Assembly: GCA_963575745.1 (NCBI GenBank)
Contig: CAUYUJ010006524.1
Coordinates: 466,920-530,919, forward strand
Direction of reading: 5' to 3'
Origin: Prorocentrum cordatum
Taxonomy: Eukaryota; Sar; Dinophyceae; Prorocentrales; Prorocentraceae
Length of the DNA: 64,000 nt
Of this stretch, positions 9,510-21,682 are shown one piece after another. The notes beneath the pieces were generated by a model. That model had not been told where the DNA came from and ran no database searches. It saw only the letters and a program-made list of their open reading frames with translations. The position numbers and the translations under genes were made by a program. Positions within the stretch are counted from its first letter, which is position 1. Each line of letters starts with the position of its first letter.

Positions 9510-9799
9510 GATATAACTATATATAGTTATATTTATATGCGTCTGCAAACATATATATATATATACATATGTATTGAGCAGCATATCGTTTTACGATGTT
9601 CGTATCTCGGGCGCCCTCCGGAGAGTCGTATGGCAGCCTTTGGAGGACCACATTGTGACAATTTCGGGCGTTCTTTGGAGCCTGAGTGCTCCTCCATGAA
9701 CTGCTGAGGCCCTGCAGGGGTCCAGGGGCCGTCGTGGATGGTATGGGGGGGGCGAAGGCCGAACATTTGAGAGTCCGGACATCATTGAGATTCCAAAGG

Positions 9800-11695
9800 G
9801 GATTCACTGCATTTTAGGGTCGCCTTGGGGGTATTTGGGTCTGTTCTGGGGCCGTCTTCGGGGCCCCATGGCCCGTCTGAGGGCTATCGTGGCGGCTTCT
9901 TGGGGCCTTCTTGGATGGCCTCGGAAGCCACTCAGGCCGTCTTGAGGCCGTTTCGGGCATTCTTGGGACTTTCTTGTACCGTCTTGGAGGCCATCTTGAC
10001 ATTTTTTGGGAAGAAAGCTTTGATAATATTGTTTGGCCCATTGTTTCAGGGTGGACGGCGGCATCGGCCGAGATCCTGCCAAAAGATTCCTGCGTCAACC
10101 GTCTACCACGCCAGCACCCCTCCGCCAGCGACAGAGGCGGCGGATCGAAGACGCCTACGGCGAGTCACCGCCGCCGCCTGCCTTGTAGGATACGCTTATG
10201 TGTTCAAACGTGTGGGCAAAGTTTGGCCACGCTATTGGACCATGTGTTCCCCCAGCCGTTGTGGAAGCCCTTCGGCGCGGGGGAGGATGAGCAGAGAAAA
10301 CGAAAAGGAGTACGAGGAGAAGGACGAGGAGACCTCTTGGGAGCTTATTGGACCATTTTGGGGGTCCTACTGGGGGCTTCCTGGAGGCATCTTGGAGGCC
10401 TCTTTGGGGCCTCCTTGAGCCTCTTGGGGGCCTTTGGGGGCTCCTTGGGAGCTTCTTTGGCCGTCTTACTGCGTTCCTAGCTCGTTTGGCTGTCGGAAGC
10501 CGTCGTGGGAGCCTCTTTGGGCCGTCTTAGGGGCCCTCTTGGGGCGCTTCAGAGCCGTCCTGACAGCCATCTTGGGCGTCTGGGAGGCCTTTTTCGGCCT
10601 TCTTTGGACCCTCTGGGGGCCGTCTCGGGGGCCTCTTGGGCCGTCCTGGGGCCATCTTGGAGCCTCTTAGGCGATCGTGAGGCAATATTGGGAGCCTGTT
10701 GAGCCGTCATGGACAGTCTGAAGGCCGAATAGAAGCAAAGGGCGCCATCCTTCAAACACCTAAGGCAAATCCATGATGTTGGCCTCTTCGGGCCCTCCTG
10801 GAGGACCTCTTGGAGGCCTCATGGCCCATCTTGGAGGCCTCTCGAGGGCCTCTTTACCCGTTTTAGGGCGTTTCTGGTCCGTCTGACGCCGTCGGAAGCC
10901 GTCGTGTGGACCTCTCTGGGCTGACTTGGGGCCCTCTTGGGGTGCTCCAGGGCCGTCTTGGAGGCCATCTTGGGCGCTTTGGAGACCTCTTGGGCCGTCT
11001 TGGGGCCCTCTTGGGGCCGTCTTTGGCCTTTTGGTCCATTCTGGGGGCTCTTGGGCCGCCTCGGGCCGTCGGGAGGCCGAAAAGAAACAAATGCCAACAT
11101 CCTTCAACAACCTAGGGAAAATAAATGATTTTGGCCTCTTCGAGCCTTCCAAGAGGACCTCTGGGAGATCTCGTTGGCCGTCCTGGGGGCCTCTTGGGCC
11201 GTCTTGGAGGCCTCTTGGAGGCCTGTGGGGCCGTCTTGGGCCGCCTTGGAGACTGCTGAGGCGCACTTGGAGACATCTTGGACTCTCGGGCCGTCTTCGC
11301 GGCCATCTTGGATTATTTTGGGCAGACTTCGAGACCATCTTGGCCGTCTTGGAGGCCATCTTGGGTTGTCTTAGGGGATTTGTTGCGGACGTTGTGCTCG
11401 TTTGCGGTCCCTTGTGGGTGGCGGGCCGAAGCCCCAGGGGCAGTTCTTTGGGAACAAAAACCAAACCGCAAGAAGTTCAGCACGCTGGAGCCTCCGCGGG
11501 CCTCTCGGGGGCCTCCTGTGGGCATGCTGTCTTTGTCGGGGGGCTTCTTGGATGAAAGTGCTTGCAATGTGAGTTGGCATTCCCCCTCGTGGACCCCTCT
11601 TGGGACCGTATTGGGGACCTCTTGGGGCCCACTTGAGGCCCTCTTGGGAAGATTTTGGGGGCGTCCTGGTCCTTTGCTTACGCTGCTCAAGCCGA
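9800..11695 (+). repeat. Diffuse GGCCGTCTTGG/GGCCTCTTGGG repeat domain with ~350-bp tandem units
   Basis: Almost the whole span consists of variants of GGCCTCTTGGG and GGCCGTCTTGG. On top of this, larger blocks repeat: a GGCCGAA-AGA-AACAAA, CATCCTTCAA, CCTA, GG-AAAT, ATGATTTTGGCCTCTTCG-like series occurs at about 10723-10795 and again at about 11070-11142. The long plus- and minus-strand frames are products of the repeat. Confidence 0.75.
10136..10175. repeat. Hairpin repeat with ATCGAAGACGCCTACGGC core, copy 2
   Basis: GGCGGCGG at 10136-10143 pairs with CCGCCGCC at 10168-10175. The loop holds the same 18-base core as copy 1 at 6391-6444. The stems differ in sequence between copies but keep their complementarity. 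Confidence 0.7.
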
Positions 11696-12557
11696 GCAGG
11701 CTAGCATCAGAACGTTTAACATAGTTTTCAGCTATCTTAGTCTCCTAGGACGGTCCCCCCGGCTTCAATAAGAGAGTCAAGGAGGCTCTTAGGAGGGCTT
11801 CCCGACGGACCCTGTCGCGATATTAGGCAATGTTGGTGTGGATTGCAACCACGCCTCCACGGCCCATGGACAAGTCACGCGAGGAAAATGAGCACCCGAG
11901 ACCGCCAGGGAGCGCCCGTCAACTAGGGCTCCGGGGCCTCTGAAAAGCGTTTGCAGTACCAGGCGCAGGGAAAGCAGCGACGGGACCCGAGGACGCTCAA
12001 TTCAGTGCCTGCGGCACGGTGGCGGGCAGGCATCGAGGCGGAGTCCCCCCCCCCATCCGCGGCCGCTTTCCTGCCCGGCCGCGGCGGGCGCCCTGACCGC
12101 CCCGCTGGCTGGCACGCGCACGCGGACACGAGGCAGGGCGGCCTGAAAGCGCCCCAGCGCGGGGGCGTGGCAGTCCGAGCGGCGCGTGCTGGAGGCGCGC
12201 TGCTGCCGGTGCCCCCCCCCCCCTCGGCGGCGAAATCGGAACCCTGCCCTCGCCAGTCAACGATTCGGGCAAGTCGATGGGCGGCGGGGGCATTGCTCGG
12301 AACGCGTCGCACACGTGGCGAAGTCCGTTCCCCACCTCCGCCTCGCGTCGGTTCAGGAGATTCGGCGATTGGCGGGGGCAGGGCCCACATGTCGCCAACG
12401 ACCCCCTCCCATTTCTCTCCCCCACGCGGCGGCGCGCGCAAGGGGGTGGCGATGGGAGGGGGGAGGGTTCTAAGAAGGCGGCGGCGGGGGGCGGCGTCTC
12501 TAAGGAGGCAGAGGGCCTCTAGAAACCTCCCCTCCTCGACTTTCGAGGAGCCTCCTG
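11696..12557. other. Unassigned GC-rich region
   Basis: Frames are open on both strands between about 11920 and 12690 but are Pro/Arg/Ala-rich, overlap one another and show no domain. High GC alone explains the lack of stops. No gene is called. Confidence 0.4.
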
Positions 12558-12703
12558 GTACAGTCGGACCGAGGCATAAGATCGAGGTCAGGTCGGCTCG
12601 GGGACTGTACCCCAGAAGGTACCCGTGGGATGTTCAGCGCGCTTTGGCTTCGGAGGGTCTCGTGCTCTTGCAGGGTGTTCTTCTTTCATAGGTCCGACTG
12701 TAC
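12558..12703. mobile_element. Candidate MITE, 146 bp, 13-bp terminal inverted repeats
   Basis: GTACAGTCGGACC at 12558-12570 is the exact reverse complement of 12691-12703. The interior has a smaller GTACC-centred palindrome and no coding signal. No second copy was seen in the window. Confidence 0.5.
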
Positions 12704-13044
12704 AGCGGGGTGGCCAGGACTCCTACCCGGAACATGGGCCATCACACCAACGTGTGCGACCGTTACATGTTATGATCGCATCGCTCGCTCGGCCCCTTTG
12801 TCCGCGGCCGTCCTCGCATCCGTCCCGCCTCCCACGAGAGGTCCCATGTGCTGGCATCGGTGCAAAACAGGTACGAATACCAGAAAGTCTAGCAGGCTCT
12901 TGGCATGCAGTTCGACAAGAAAGTCATTACTAACGCTTCCCTCGTACCTTTGCTGCGCCGCCTTTACCCTCCAAATGAGGGTTGGCGGCGCCATCTGACC
13001 AACATTGACACTAATATTCGAAAAAGCTCGTTCTGTGGTCGCTT

Positions 13045-13150
13045 GGAGGGGGGGGGGGTTGGAACCGGACCCCCGCCCCGTGGATGGGGGGGGGGGTTCG
13101 AACCCCCCCCCTTCCCGTGACGGAGGGGGGGGGGTCGTCACCCCCCCCTT
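13045..13150 (+). repeat. G/C homopolymer-rich stretch with GAACC inverted blocks
   Basis: Repeated runs of eight or more G or C alternate with GGTTGGAACC and GGTTCGAACC. No gene. Confidence 0.7.
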
Positions 13151-13309
13151 CTCCCTCCTCCTCCCCTACTTTTCCTCTTTCCCTCTCCTCGGGCCAGCGC
13201 CTGCGTCGGCGGCGGCTGGCGGCGGCGGCGGGGACGGCGATTTCCTTTGCTGGGCCGGCGCCGGCGCCTGCGGCGGCGGGCGGCGGCGGCCGGGAGCGTC
13301 GAGGAAAAC

Positions 13310-13905
13310 GGTGTTTGTGGTGGTGGTGGTGGTGGTGGTGGTGGTGGTGGTGGTGGTGGTGGTGGTGGTGGGTTGTGGTGGTGGTGGTGGCGGTGGTGGT
13401 GGTTGTAGTGGTGGTGGTGTGGTGGTTTGTTGTGGTGGTGGTGGTTGCGGTGGTGGGTGGTGGTGATGCTGGTGGTGGTGGTGGTTTGGTGGTGGTGTGG
13501 TGGTGGTGGTTTGATGGTGGTGTGGTGGTGGTTTGTGGCGGTGGTGGTAACAATTGGTTGTGGTGGTGGCCGTAGTTTGTGGAGGTGGTGCTGGTGGTGG
13601 TGGTGGTGGCGGTGGTGGTGGTGGTGGTGTGGTGGTTTGTGGTGCTGGTGGGTTTTGCTACTGGTCGTGGTGGTGGTTGTGGCGGTGGTGGTGGTGGTGT
13701 GGTAGATGTGGTGTTGGTGGTAGTGGTGGCGGGTTTTTGTCGTGGTGGTGGTGATGGTGAGTTGTGGTGGTGGTGGTGGTGGTTGTGGTGGTGGTGGTGG
13801 CTGTGATGGTGGTGGTGGTGTGGTGGGTTGGTGGTGGTGTTGGTGGGTTGAGGCGGTGGTGGTGGTGGTAGTGGTGGTGGTGGTAGTGGTGGTAATCGTC
13901 GCTGC
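13310..13905 (+). repeat. (GTG)n trinucleotide array
   Basis: About 600 bases of GTG/GGT repeats with scattered interruptions, pure at the 5' side. The predicted Trp/Val/Gly frames and minus-strand His/Thr/Pro frames are products of the repeat. A second long array of the same triplet is at 52205-52540. Confidence 0.95.
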
Positions 13906-14185
13906 GTCCCCGCTGGCGCCGGCGCCGGCGCCGGCGCCAGCGCCCGGGGTGGTGAGGGGGTTTTGAGCCCCCCCCTTTGGACTGCCTCTGGTCATCGTCG
14001 CTGCGTCCCCGCCGTCGGCGGTGCTGACGGCCGCCAGCGCCGGCGCCGGCGCCGAGGGGGGGGGGTCGGGAGGTTGGGGGAGAGGGGAGTCCCTTTGGTT
14101 TTGATTGACGGCGCCGAGTGTTGAGGGGACCCCCAGTTCGAAACGCGCCGCCGAATGTTCCCAAGGCGAGCGCCCGTGCAGCGCG

Positions 14186-14187
<2 letters not shown>

Positions 14188-14231
<44 letters not shown>

Positions 14232-14232
14232 A
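14188..14232 (+). repeat. (TC)n microsatellite
   Basis: About 22 TC dinucleotides with one interruption near 14206. Confidence 0.95.
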
Positions 14233-17200
14233 CAATATAAACGCAGCTAGTTTTGCTCTCTGGTGGCACGGTTCGCGCGCGCCCGGCCTCTTTTCCCGTC
14301 GGCCGGCCAGACTACATATACCCAAAATTTCAGACTTGTTGAACGGACATCCTGACCATTGCGTCACGCACATTCTCTCCGATATTCAACTTGGGACCGC
14401 TTTTTGAGGACCATGTTCGAGAATTCTTAGACCAAGAGCCTATCAGCACGATCAATATACTGCCCGAATCCATAATGAATGGGCAACATGTGGTTACCAG
14501 CCGGAAGTTGCACCACGAGATGACGAGACTGTGTTTCTTGTCTCGAAGGTGGATGCACTAAGCGATGGAAAGCAGTGCCACGGCTCAGAAGAAATCCACG
14601 AGGTCGCCGTCGAGACCAATCCCCTGACTGCGTCAGGGGCTCCGACTCGCGTTCTGAATGAACCCCAGCAAGAGCTTCTCGCTGTCGTCGGGAGGAGCGC
14701 CAGCAGAAGGAGGCCCCGGCCGTCGTGACACGCCGCGAGCGGACGCAGACAAAGCGGAGGTAGACTCCGAATGGTATGGGTCAAGCAATGAACCGCCGCC
14801 AACGCCGGTGCCCTTTGATGATTGCGTCGCAGAAGCCTCGCGGGATGACCTGCAAGGGGAATGGCAGAGGTGATGGCCGGCATGCCTGCGCCCGCTCAGC
14901 AGAACGCCGAGGAGGCGGCCGCATCGAGAGCGCATGCGGCGAAGCAGCAAAAGGAGGCCATCAGCCTGCCAGCCAGACCTCCACTCGCGAAGCGGACGAA
15001 GACGGAGGGGATGCCAGAGGAAAACCAAGCGCTCGAATTGGGGGGCAGCCCGGGGGCTGCGCTCTGGGTCGCTCCCACCCCCGCTCAGTTCGCAGAGGAC
15101 TTCACGCGCTTGCCGCCTGGGCCTCGGCGCGGCGAGCCCCCCCCCCCCGCGCTCGCTTGCCGCGGGCCAGGGGCGCGGGGCCCGACCGGCGCGAGACATC
15201 GAGGGCCCGATCGGGCGAATCGCCGTCTTCTGCTTGCACGGCGCGCCCCGATGCATCGAGTTTTCGCATCGAGGAGTCGCGTGCCGACAGCGGCCTCGGG
15301 CGCGCAGCATTCCTTGAACTTTGTTGCCCAGGAAATCGAAGACAATGCAAGGGGGCAGTTTGTCGCGCGCGCCCAGTGAGCTGCCGCCCGTGCAACTTGA
15401 TATTCCTCTGCCCGGAACTTCCCAATTGCACGGCGCTGCATCGCCTCGAATTGCAGCGGGCCGAGGAGAGAAGGCGGGGGTCAAGGGGCCTGGAGACGGC
15501 GCAAACGAGGGACCATATCGTGATGACCGAAGTGCAACGGCGCGCAGCTGCTCGCGTCCGGGCCGAGAGCGACCGCATCGCGATGCTTCGCGCCGTGGAG
15601 CTGGCGCAGGGCGAGGTCAGCGACGCTCGCCGACAGGCGGGGGCCATTGCCTGGGCGGCAAGCGCGAACTGCGTTAGCGACGCCGCCGAAGTTCGCGACG
15701 CACTGGAAAGGACTCACCGCGTGGAGTAGCAAGCGAATGGCGAGGTGACTAGCGCGGCACGGGATATCGAGAAAAGAGCATCACGGCCCATGGAGAATGA
15801 GGGGCGCAGCGCGAGTAGATGCACCAGCGGCAGGCCGAATATCACGCGCGTCAGCAGTTGGAGAAGCATGCGCCCCAGATGAGCCTCGGAGCGGCCAAGG
15901 TCGACAAGGTCAAAGCGGTTCCGCCGCGGGCGGAGGCGCCCGGCCCGGGCATTCGGGGGCCGCGACTCGGTCTTGTGCAACAGCGCTGCGGACCGCGACT
16001 GCGCGCGGCGCGCGGGGTCATCTCGCGGCGTTTACTTTGATGCGACGGAAAAGAAATGCGCCGCCAGCGTCGACGATTCGGCGGAGAAGGGCCAGGGGGC
16101 CGAGAGAAAACGCGAGAGGTAGGGAGGGCGAGGAAGGCGAAATGAAAAGGGAATTCGAGGCGCGGACCGCCTCCCATCCGCACCTGGAGAGGGGCCCTTG
16201 GCTGCCTGCCCCCGCCCAGGGCGCGTCGCGACTGCGCCGCGCGCGCCTCGGAACGCGCGGGCGAGCAGAGGGGGGATGACGTCCCCAGACGGCTGTTGGC
16301 GTTCGGAGACTCTGCCGGGGCCGATCACCGGAGGCTCTTGGAGGTGCTCGCTGGAGCGATGCGGAGCGCGGAGGGCGACGCCGAGGCGAAGGCCAGGAGG
16401 CAGGTGTTGCGCAGAGAAGCGCGCGGAGGCTGCTGCCGCCGCTGAGAAGCAGGCTCAGGAAGAGGAGGAGAAAGCCAGGGAGGAGGCAGAGCGCCGCTCG
16501 AAGAAGGAGAAGAAAGCGGAGCGCGCTCTGGCGGCCCGGCCATGCCCTGCCTGACCCCAGGAAACCTGGCGGCGGCGACGGCGGCGGGGGCAGCGCCTTC
16601 CAGGGGGGGCAGGGCGAGCCCCGGCCTGCCTGGGCGGCGCTGGCCTAGCAGCAGCGCGACCCTGGCCCGCCAGACGACGACGATGATTGTCAAAACGACG
16701 ATTGGGGTGAGGGCTCGGCCAACCCCGACTCAGAGGACGACGAAGACGAGTCGTCCGACTAGGAAGATAGCGATGAAGGGTACCGTCGGTCTGGCCGACG
16801 CGATGGGCCACTTGGAGGTCCGCCTCGCGGCGCAGATGGAGGCGGTGCTCTACCCGACGGAGCGCCGGGCATTGTTGCCCACTGGAACGACGCTGGCAAA
16901 ACGGAGAAGGTGAACATAGAACCCACCCATCCCTGATGCAGCTGGCTACATGACGTGGAGCAGAGGCGCGGTCCGCCACGTTGCGTCGCGCCCCCGCGAC
17001 TGGCAGCAGGCCGCAGCGTGGATCCGGGGAGCGTTCAGCCTCCAGAAAGTGAAGGCCGAGGCGTTGCGGGATTCTGGAAGCATCAGCCGTCTGCTACGGA
17101 GCACGGGGCACAGCGTAGATTAGCCGCGGATTGCAGCTGCTTGGGGGGCAGGGGCCATCGGCGTCAGGGGCGACATCCTTTCGGGGCGCCTCAACGAATC

Positions 17201-20200
17201 AAGCCCAACACCCAGAAAAGGGGGGGCACGAACAGGGCGCGAAGGATTCAAACGTTGCGACGCCGCAGTCCAGCATCATGCGCGAGTTCCGCGGAGCGCC
17301 TGGGAGGCGCTGAGCGGGCTGCAGCTGCGCCGGCGGCAAGAGCCGCCAGCGCCGCAGGACCTGCGCTCCGAAGCCGAGTGCCGGGCAGCCGTCCACGGGG
17401 TACCCCGCGGGGCAGCAGCTGCTTCTGACGGCGAGTCCGAGACCGCAACCGCCGAGGCGCAAGACGGCAAGTTCGAGCCCACCTTCGCCATCGAGGACAC
17501 GCCACGCACAGACTCCGAATACATGCCCGACAGCGAGCGTGGAAGCACCGCCGAAGAATACGACCGCGAAGGAAGAGCCCACAATCATCTCGGATACGAT
17601 CGACCTGGACACCGCCACGCAGCATGACACCCAGTTCCCGCGCTGGGATCCGGCCAAGGAGACGCGATGCGAGCACGCAGAGAGGATGAATCAAGAGTCG
17701 CAGGACGCGCCAGCGAACGACGCCCGGGACCTGCTGGAGGAGCATTACACGGTGGATCGTTGGGCACAGCCGACCGCCATGGGGCGCGATGCCGACGGCC
17801 GGGAGCTGCAGGGGAAGATGATCAGATCGGCGAGGAGCTCGGCAAAGGTTACGCAGAGATCTTGGCCGAGAGGCAAGCGTTCATGATCGTCGCGGGAGAC
17901 GGCGAGTGCGAGAAGACGGCAGCCAGGGAAGCTTGAGATTGACTGGTCGACGGTTATTTGGATATGCTGGAGCTCCGACTGATTCGAGGCCGGGAACGGA
18001 GGTCACGGGGCCAGACGAGCACAACGAGAATGACCTCGCTACGAACGCGGGGCACTGGCGTGCCTCGGAGACCCCGATGCAGGAGCGACCTCGCAGGGTC
18101 GCCTCCTCTCCACGCCGCGCGGCCGCCATCCAAGGCGCTCGCCCCCGCGCCAGAACAGCGAGAACGCTTGGAGGCCAATGGGGTGAAATAGCGACGAGGT
18201 CACGAAGGCGCGCGTTCCACTTGCGCGCCAAGCGATGCACCGAGGGGCCGCCGTCGACTTCGAACGCCCCTTGCGTCGCGGAGCCTGGGCGCCACCACTT
18301 CTGCAGGAGCTGAGGGGGCAGTTCTTCGCAGTTCGTGCCTGTGGATGCGATTTTGGGTTGAGCTTGTAAGATTAACCAGCCCATCCAGGCGGAGTGATTC
18401 ATTACGACTTCGCATGCACACCTGACCGCGACCATCGGGGGGGCACGCTCCAACCAGCGCGGCAGCCTCCCCCAGCGTCGCCAAGGGGAGCCTATCCGAC
18501 GGACATGCTCAAGAAGTTGGCCAAGGCCATCACGTAGCGCGAGGAGTGGTTTACCTGGTGCGCGCGGGCAGGTGGCCACAACAAGTTTGGGTTCAAGGAG
18601 ACGGCCCACGCCATCATGGCGCGCCTAGTCGGGAAGCAATCACATCTGAAGTGGAGGAAGATCAGGAAGAAGCAGATGCAGACATCAATTGCGACAACAA
18701 GGTCGAGTTCGAGCGCTGGGGCCGCGAGGGCGACGCAACCACCGCGTTCGCGGGCGCCGGACCTGAGGGCCCAGACTGGCTGTCTGCGGCGCGCCGGTTC
18801 GCATAGGATTTGGACGCCGAAGACCTCGTCTGCGTCGTGTTCGAGGAGATCTACGCTTCTTGGCCCGCGAAGGCGCGAGCCATGTCGGGACCCGCCCCCA
18901 CTACAGGAACTCCGAGGGCCAGCGGGAGCAGACGCCAAATGAACCGCCTCGGCAACATCGCGAACCTGATCAGCCGCCTCCAGCTTGCCGCCGCCGCCAG
19001 CGGCTGCGCGGAGGCCCTCGCGATCATGCTCGTCGCCTCCTGGCCCCCCTATGGAGCTTGACGCCCCCCGCTGTCTCCTCCGCGGCCTCCGGGGCGGGGC
19101 GCGCGCGGCCCGGCCTGGGCGCGGCGCAGGCGCCCTTATCCCCGTCCTCTTGCCCCTGGTGGCTGTGGGGAGGAACGAGTTGAAGGGGAAGTACCGCCAC
19201 TCCCTCCACCGCGCGAGCCAGAGGAGGAGAACGTGGACATCGGTGGCCGGACATCGTCGAAGACTGCATGTCAGGCTCGGGCATCGTAGCAACAAGAGTC
19301 TTGTCGACGTGCTGAAGCGGGATCGAGCCCAATGACTGATCTTGAAGCTGGCAGCCGGATATACGCGCGAAGCGCGCGAGGGGCACAATCACAAGCCCAT
19401 GTAGTCCGTCGTTGCACCGCGCAGTTCCGCCGCGCCCAGCACGGCGATCGAGACGGGCGGCTTCCATTCGCAAGACCCTCGCGACAAGCAAGCGCGGACG
19501 GGCACCTGCATCGTGGTGCGAGGTTGGTCGGCGGAAGCCTCAATCTCAAAGGCTTCTGCTCTCGGGAGAGGTGTTTCGCAAGACGCTGCAGCAGAAGTGG
19601 GCGCAGTACTTCGGCCGACCAGCCCTACTACGATGGGGCGGAGGTGGGTGCCACGTCGAGACTGTCGAGAACAGAGCCACAGAATGCTCATCATCGCGCG
19701 ATCATCGCGCGGCACCATGATGGATGGCACTGCAAGTCAGGGACGCAATCAGCGGGAACTGCGACAGGAACACCGGCATTCCCAAGGATACCACGACGAA
19801 GATCGCAGCGGAGTCGGACGGCGCGGCGACAGCAGAGACGATCTTCTCGGAGAGGATTGACGCGATGAACGACCTCGGCAAATTCAAAAGGGTCAACGTC
19901 CGTGTGAGATGATGCTGGGAAGGGCGCCGGAACCTATCATGTGCGATGTTCTTTGTGAATTGCACCACCTACCCGTCCTCGGTAAGACCTGCGCTGCCGG
20001 CGACGATGAATGCATCGAGAACCAAAACGTGCGACTCGAGGCCAGGAAGGCATTTGTCGAGATTATTTCCACACGACGTCTTGCACTCCTTGAGTTGCGC
20101 GAGACGAGGGGGAAGAGAAAGTGGGCCATTGGACAGTTATGCCACTGGTTGTCTAAGAAGGCCCTGGGCAACATCAAGGCGCCGGGACGGGCAGCCTGGA

Positions 20201-21149
20201 TCTGTGGTCTGGATAGAGCAACGTAGCCGACTTCTACGAGCGGGACGTGGACATTTTCGGCCAGCTACCGAGATCGAGGCAGAGATGCACCGCTTCACGG
20301 AGAAGAAGTAACCTCTTAACATGACAGCAGCCATGCCCAAGGTCAAGCGGAGCGAGTTCGAGGACCTGATCGGCCTGCCGCCGTTGGACATGGGCGACGA
20401 AGACGACGCGTGGGTGGAGGAGCCATCTCGCGCATGCCGGACAATGGGCAGCGGGCTGCTGCCCCCCGAAGACGCACGACCAAGGTCGGACAAGGCTGCG
20501 GAGGACAAGACAGAGGATGACGACAAGTCGGCGAGTGCCAAGGGCGAGGATGACGACATCGTCACTCAATCTGGCGTCTGCATATCCACCAGGCGAGGGA
20601 CATGCGCGGCAAGTGCGACAACGGGGGGGTGCCGACGAGAGTGTCGCAACAACATGGCACGTCAGGGTACGAGTTTTGGAATCCAAAGGGGAAGGGGCAG
20701 CGATGAGTTTTCAGGTCCGAGTTCAGGGCAAACCGAACTGCATTGAAAAAGACCGACGAGGACCAGGATGCGAACGCCGAGAGACAGGAGTCAGTCTACG
20801 TGTCCATCGCAGTTCCTTCCAAGGCAGCCTTCGACCGCTTCGCGAAGGGCCCCGCCTGCGCGTCGCCACACTGGCGAGACGGCAACGCATCGTGGTGAGC
20901 TACAAGCAGTTGGGAGACGTAGACAGGACCAAGTTCGACGTGGTTATTATGAAGAGGTTAATCAGTTCACGCTTGCTCTGGCGCGCCGCGGTGCTCCCAG
21001 GAGCAAGAAGCCGGACGTCGACCTGATGGGGGCGACGTGGGCTTCACGCGGAAGGAGGGCCCAGGAGCAGAAGGCGGTGAGGTGGCGAAGGCCAGGCAGG
21101 CACTCATCGGCGGTGCCGACGAGGACCTCGAGACGCTCAAGACGGAGCC

Positions 21150-21390
21150 ATCTACGCCATCGAGGCGTGCGCGGATGATGCTGCACCAGATGGCGGACAA
21201 CAGCGAACGGCGCACTTGGCTGGCAGATGCATCTTCGGCCTTCCTACAAGGGGGAGCTATTCAAGAGGGGCGACAGTTGCGCGCTACAAGTGCCACGACT
21301 CAGAGACGCAGCCAACCTGAACGACGACAATGTGGTTCACATCTTCAAGGCGCGCGATGGTTTGACCAATGCACCGAGGCGATGGCATGA
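21150..21390 (+). pseudogene. Remnant of copia reverse transcriptase, N-terminal block
   Basis: The translation contains RRTWLADASSAFLQGG. DASSAFLQG corresponds to the DVKTAFLNG-type motif that carries the first catalytic aspartate in Ty1/copia reverse transcriptases. Just downstream, another frame gives NVVHIFKARDGLTNAPRRWH, which fits the following KALYGLKQAPRQW-type motif, so a frameshift lies between them near 21260. The YVDD box was not found, and the distal half is scrambled by stops. Confidence 0.7.
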
Positions 21391-21682
21391 GAAGGTCTAG
21401 AAGGATCTTGAGAGCAGGGGCCGGTTCGTGCAAGCTCGAGCCGCGTCTCTTCGCAATGGTCGACTCGAACCACAAGGTGATCGGAACTCAGTTTCGCTCA
21501 TGTGGTCGACTTTGAGATAGCGGGGGAGTACACCAATATCACCACATGCAGGGCCAGACTCGGCCAACCACAATGGTTTCCGAATCATATTATGCCACAG
21601 ATTTCGGTTCACGATCGACCAGCTTGCGAAGACCACCCATGCGTTTGCCAGCACAGGTTCTTCCGTTCATCCTTACGAAGAT

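Larger units (their letters stand above)
7455..9530. mobile_element. Composite repeat element A (ends shared with element B at 34531-36250)
   Basis: The left end reads AGTTGCAGGTAAGAGTGAGG, matching CAATTGCGGATAAGAGTGAG of element B. Then follow, in the order seen in B, the CCGCCGCAGGCGCC motif, a GGTCGCGGGT array, a long satellite (here TAGTGAG), a CAA array and a conserved right end (ATCCGCACCGC, TTCAGTCACGC, CCCAGGGACAGTGAA). The last bases (TTCACTGTGATATAACTA) resemble the inverted left end, as in B. There is no open frame with a recognisable domain, so it would be non-autonomous. Boundaries are approximate. Confidence 0.6.

Noticed and set aside
11951-12691. 246-residue plus-strand frame
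   Set aside because: Pro/Arg/Ala-rich, with equally long overlapping frames on both strands; high GC explains it.
13138-13995. Long His/Pro/Thr-rich minus-strand frame
   Set aside because: It is the complement of a GTG triplet array; all frames are open and none has a domain.
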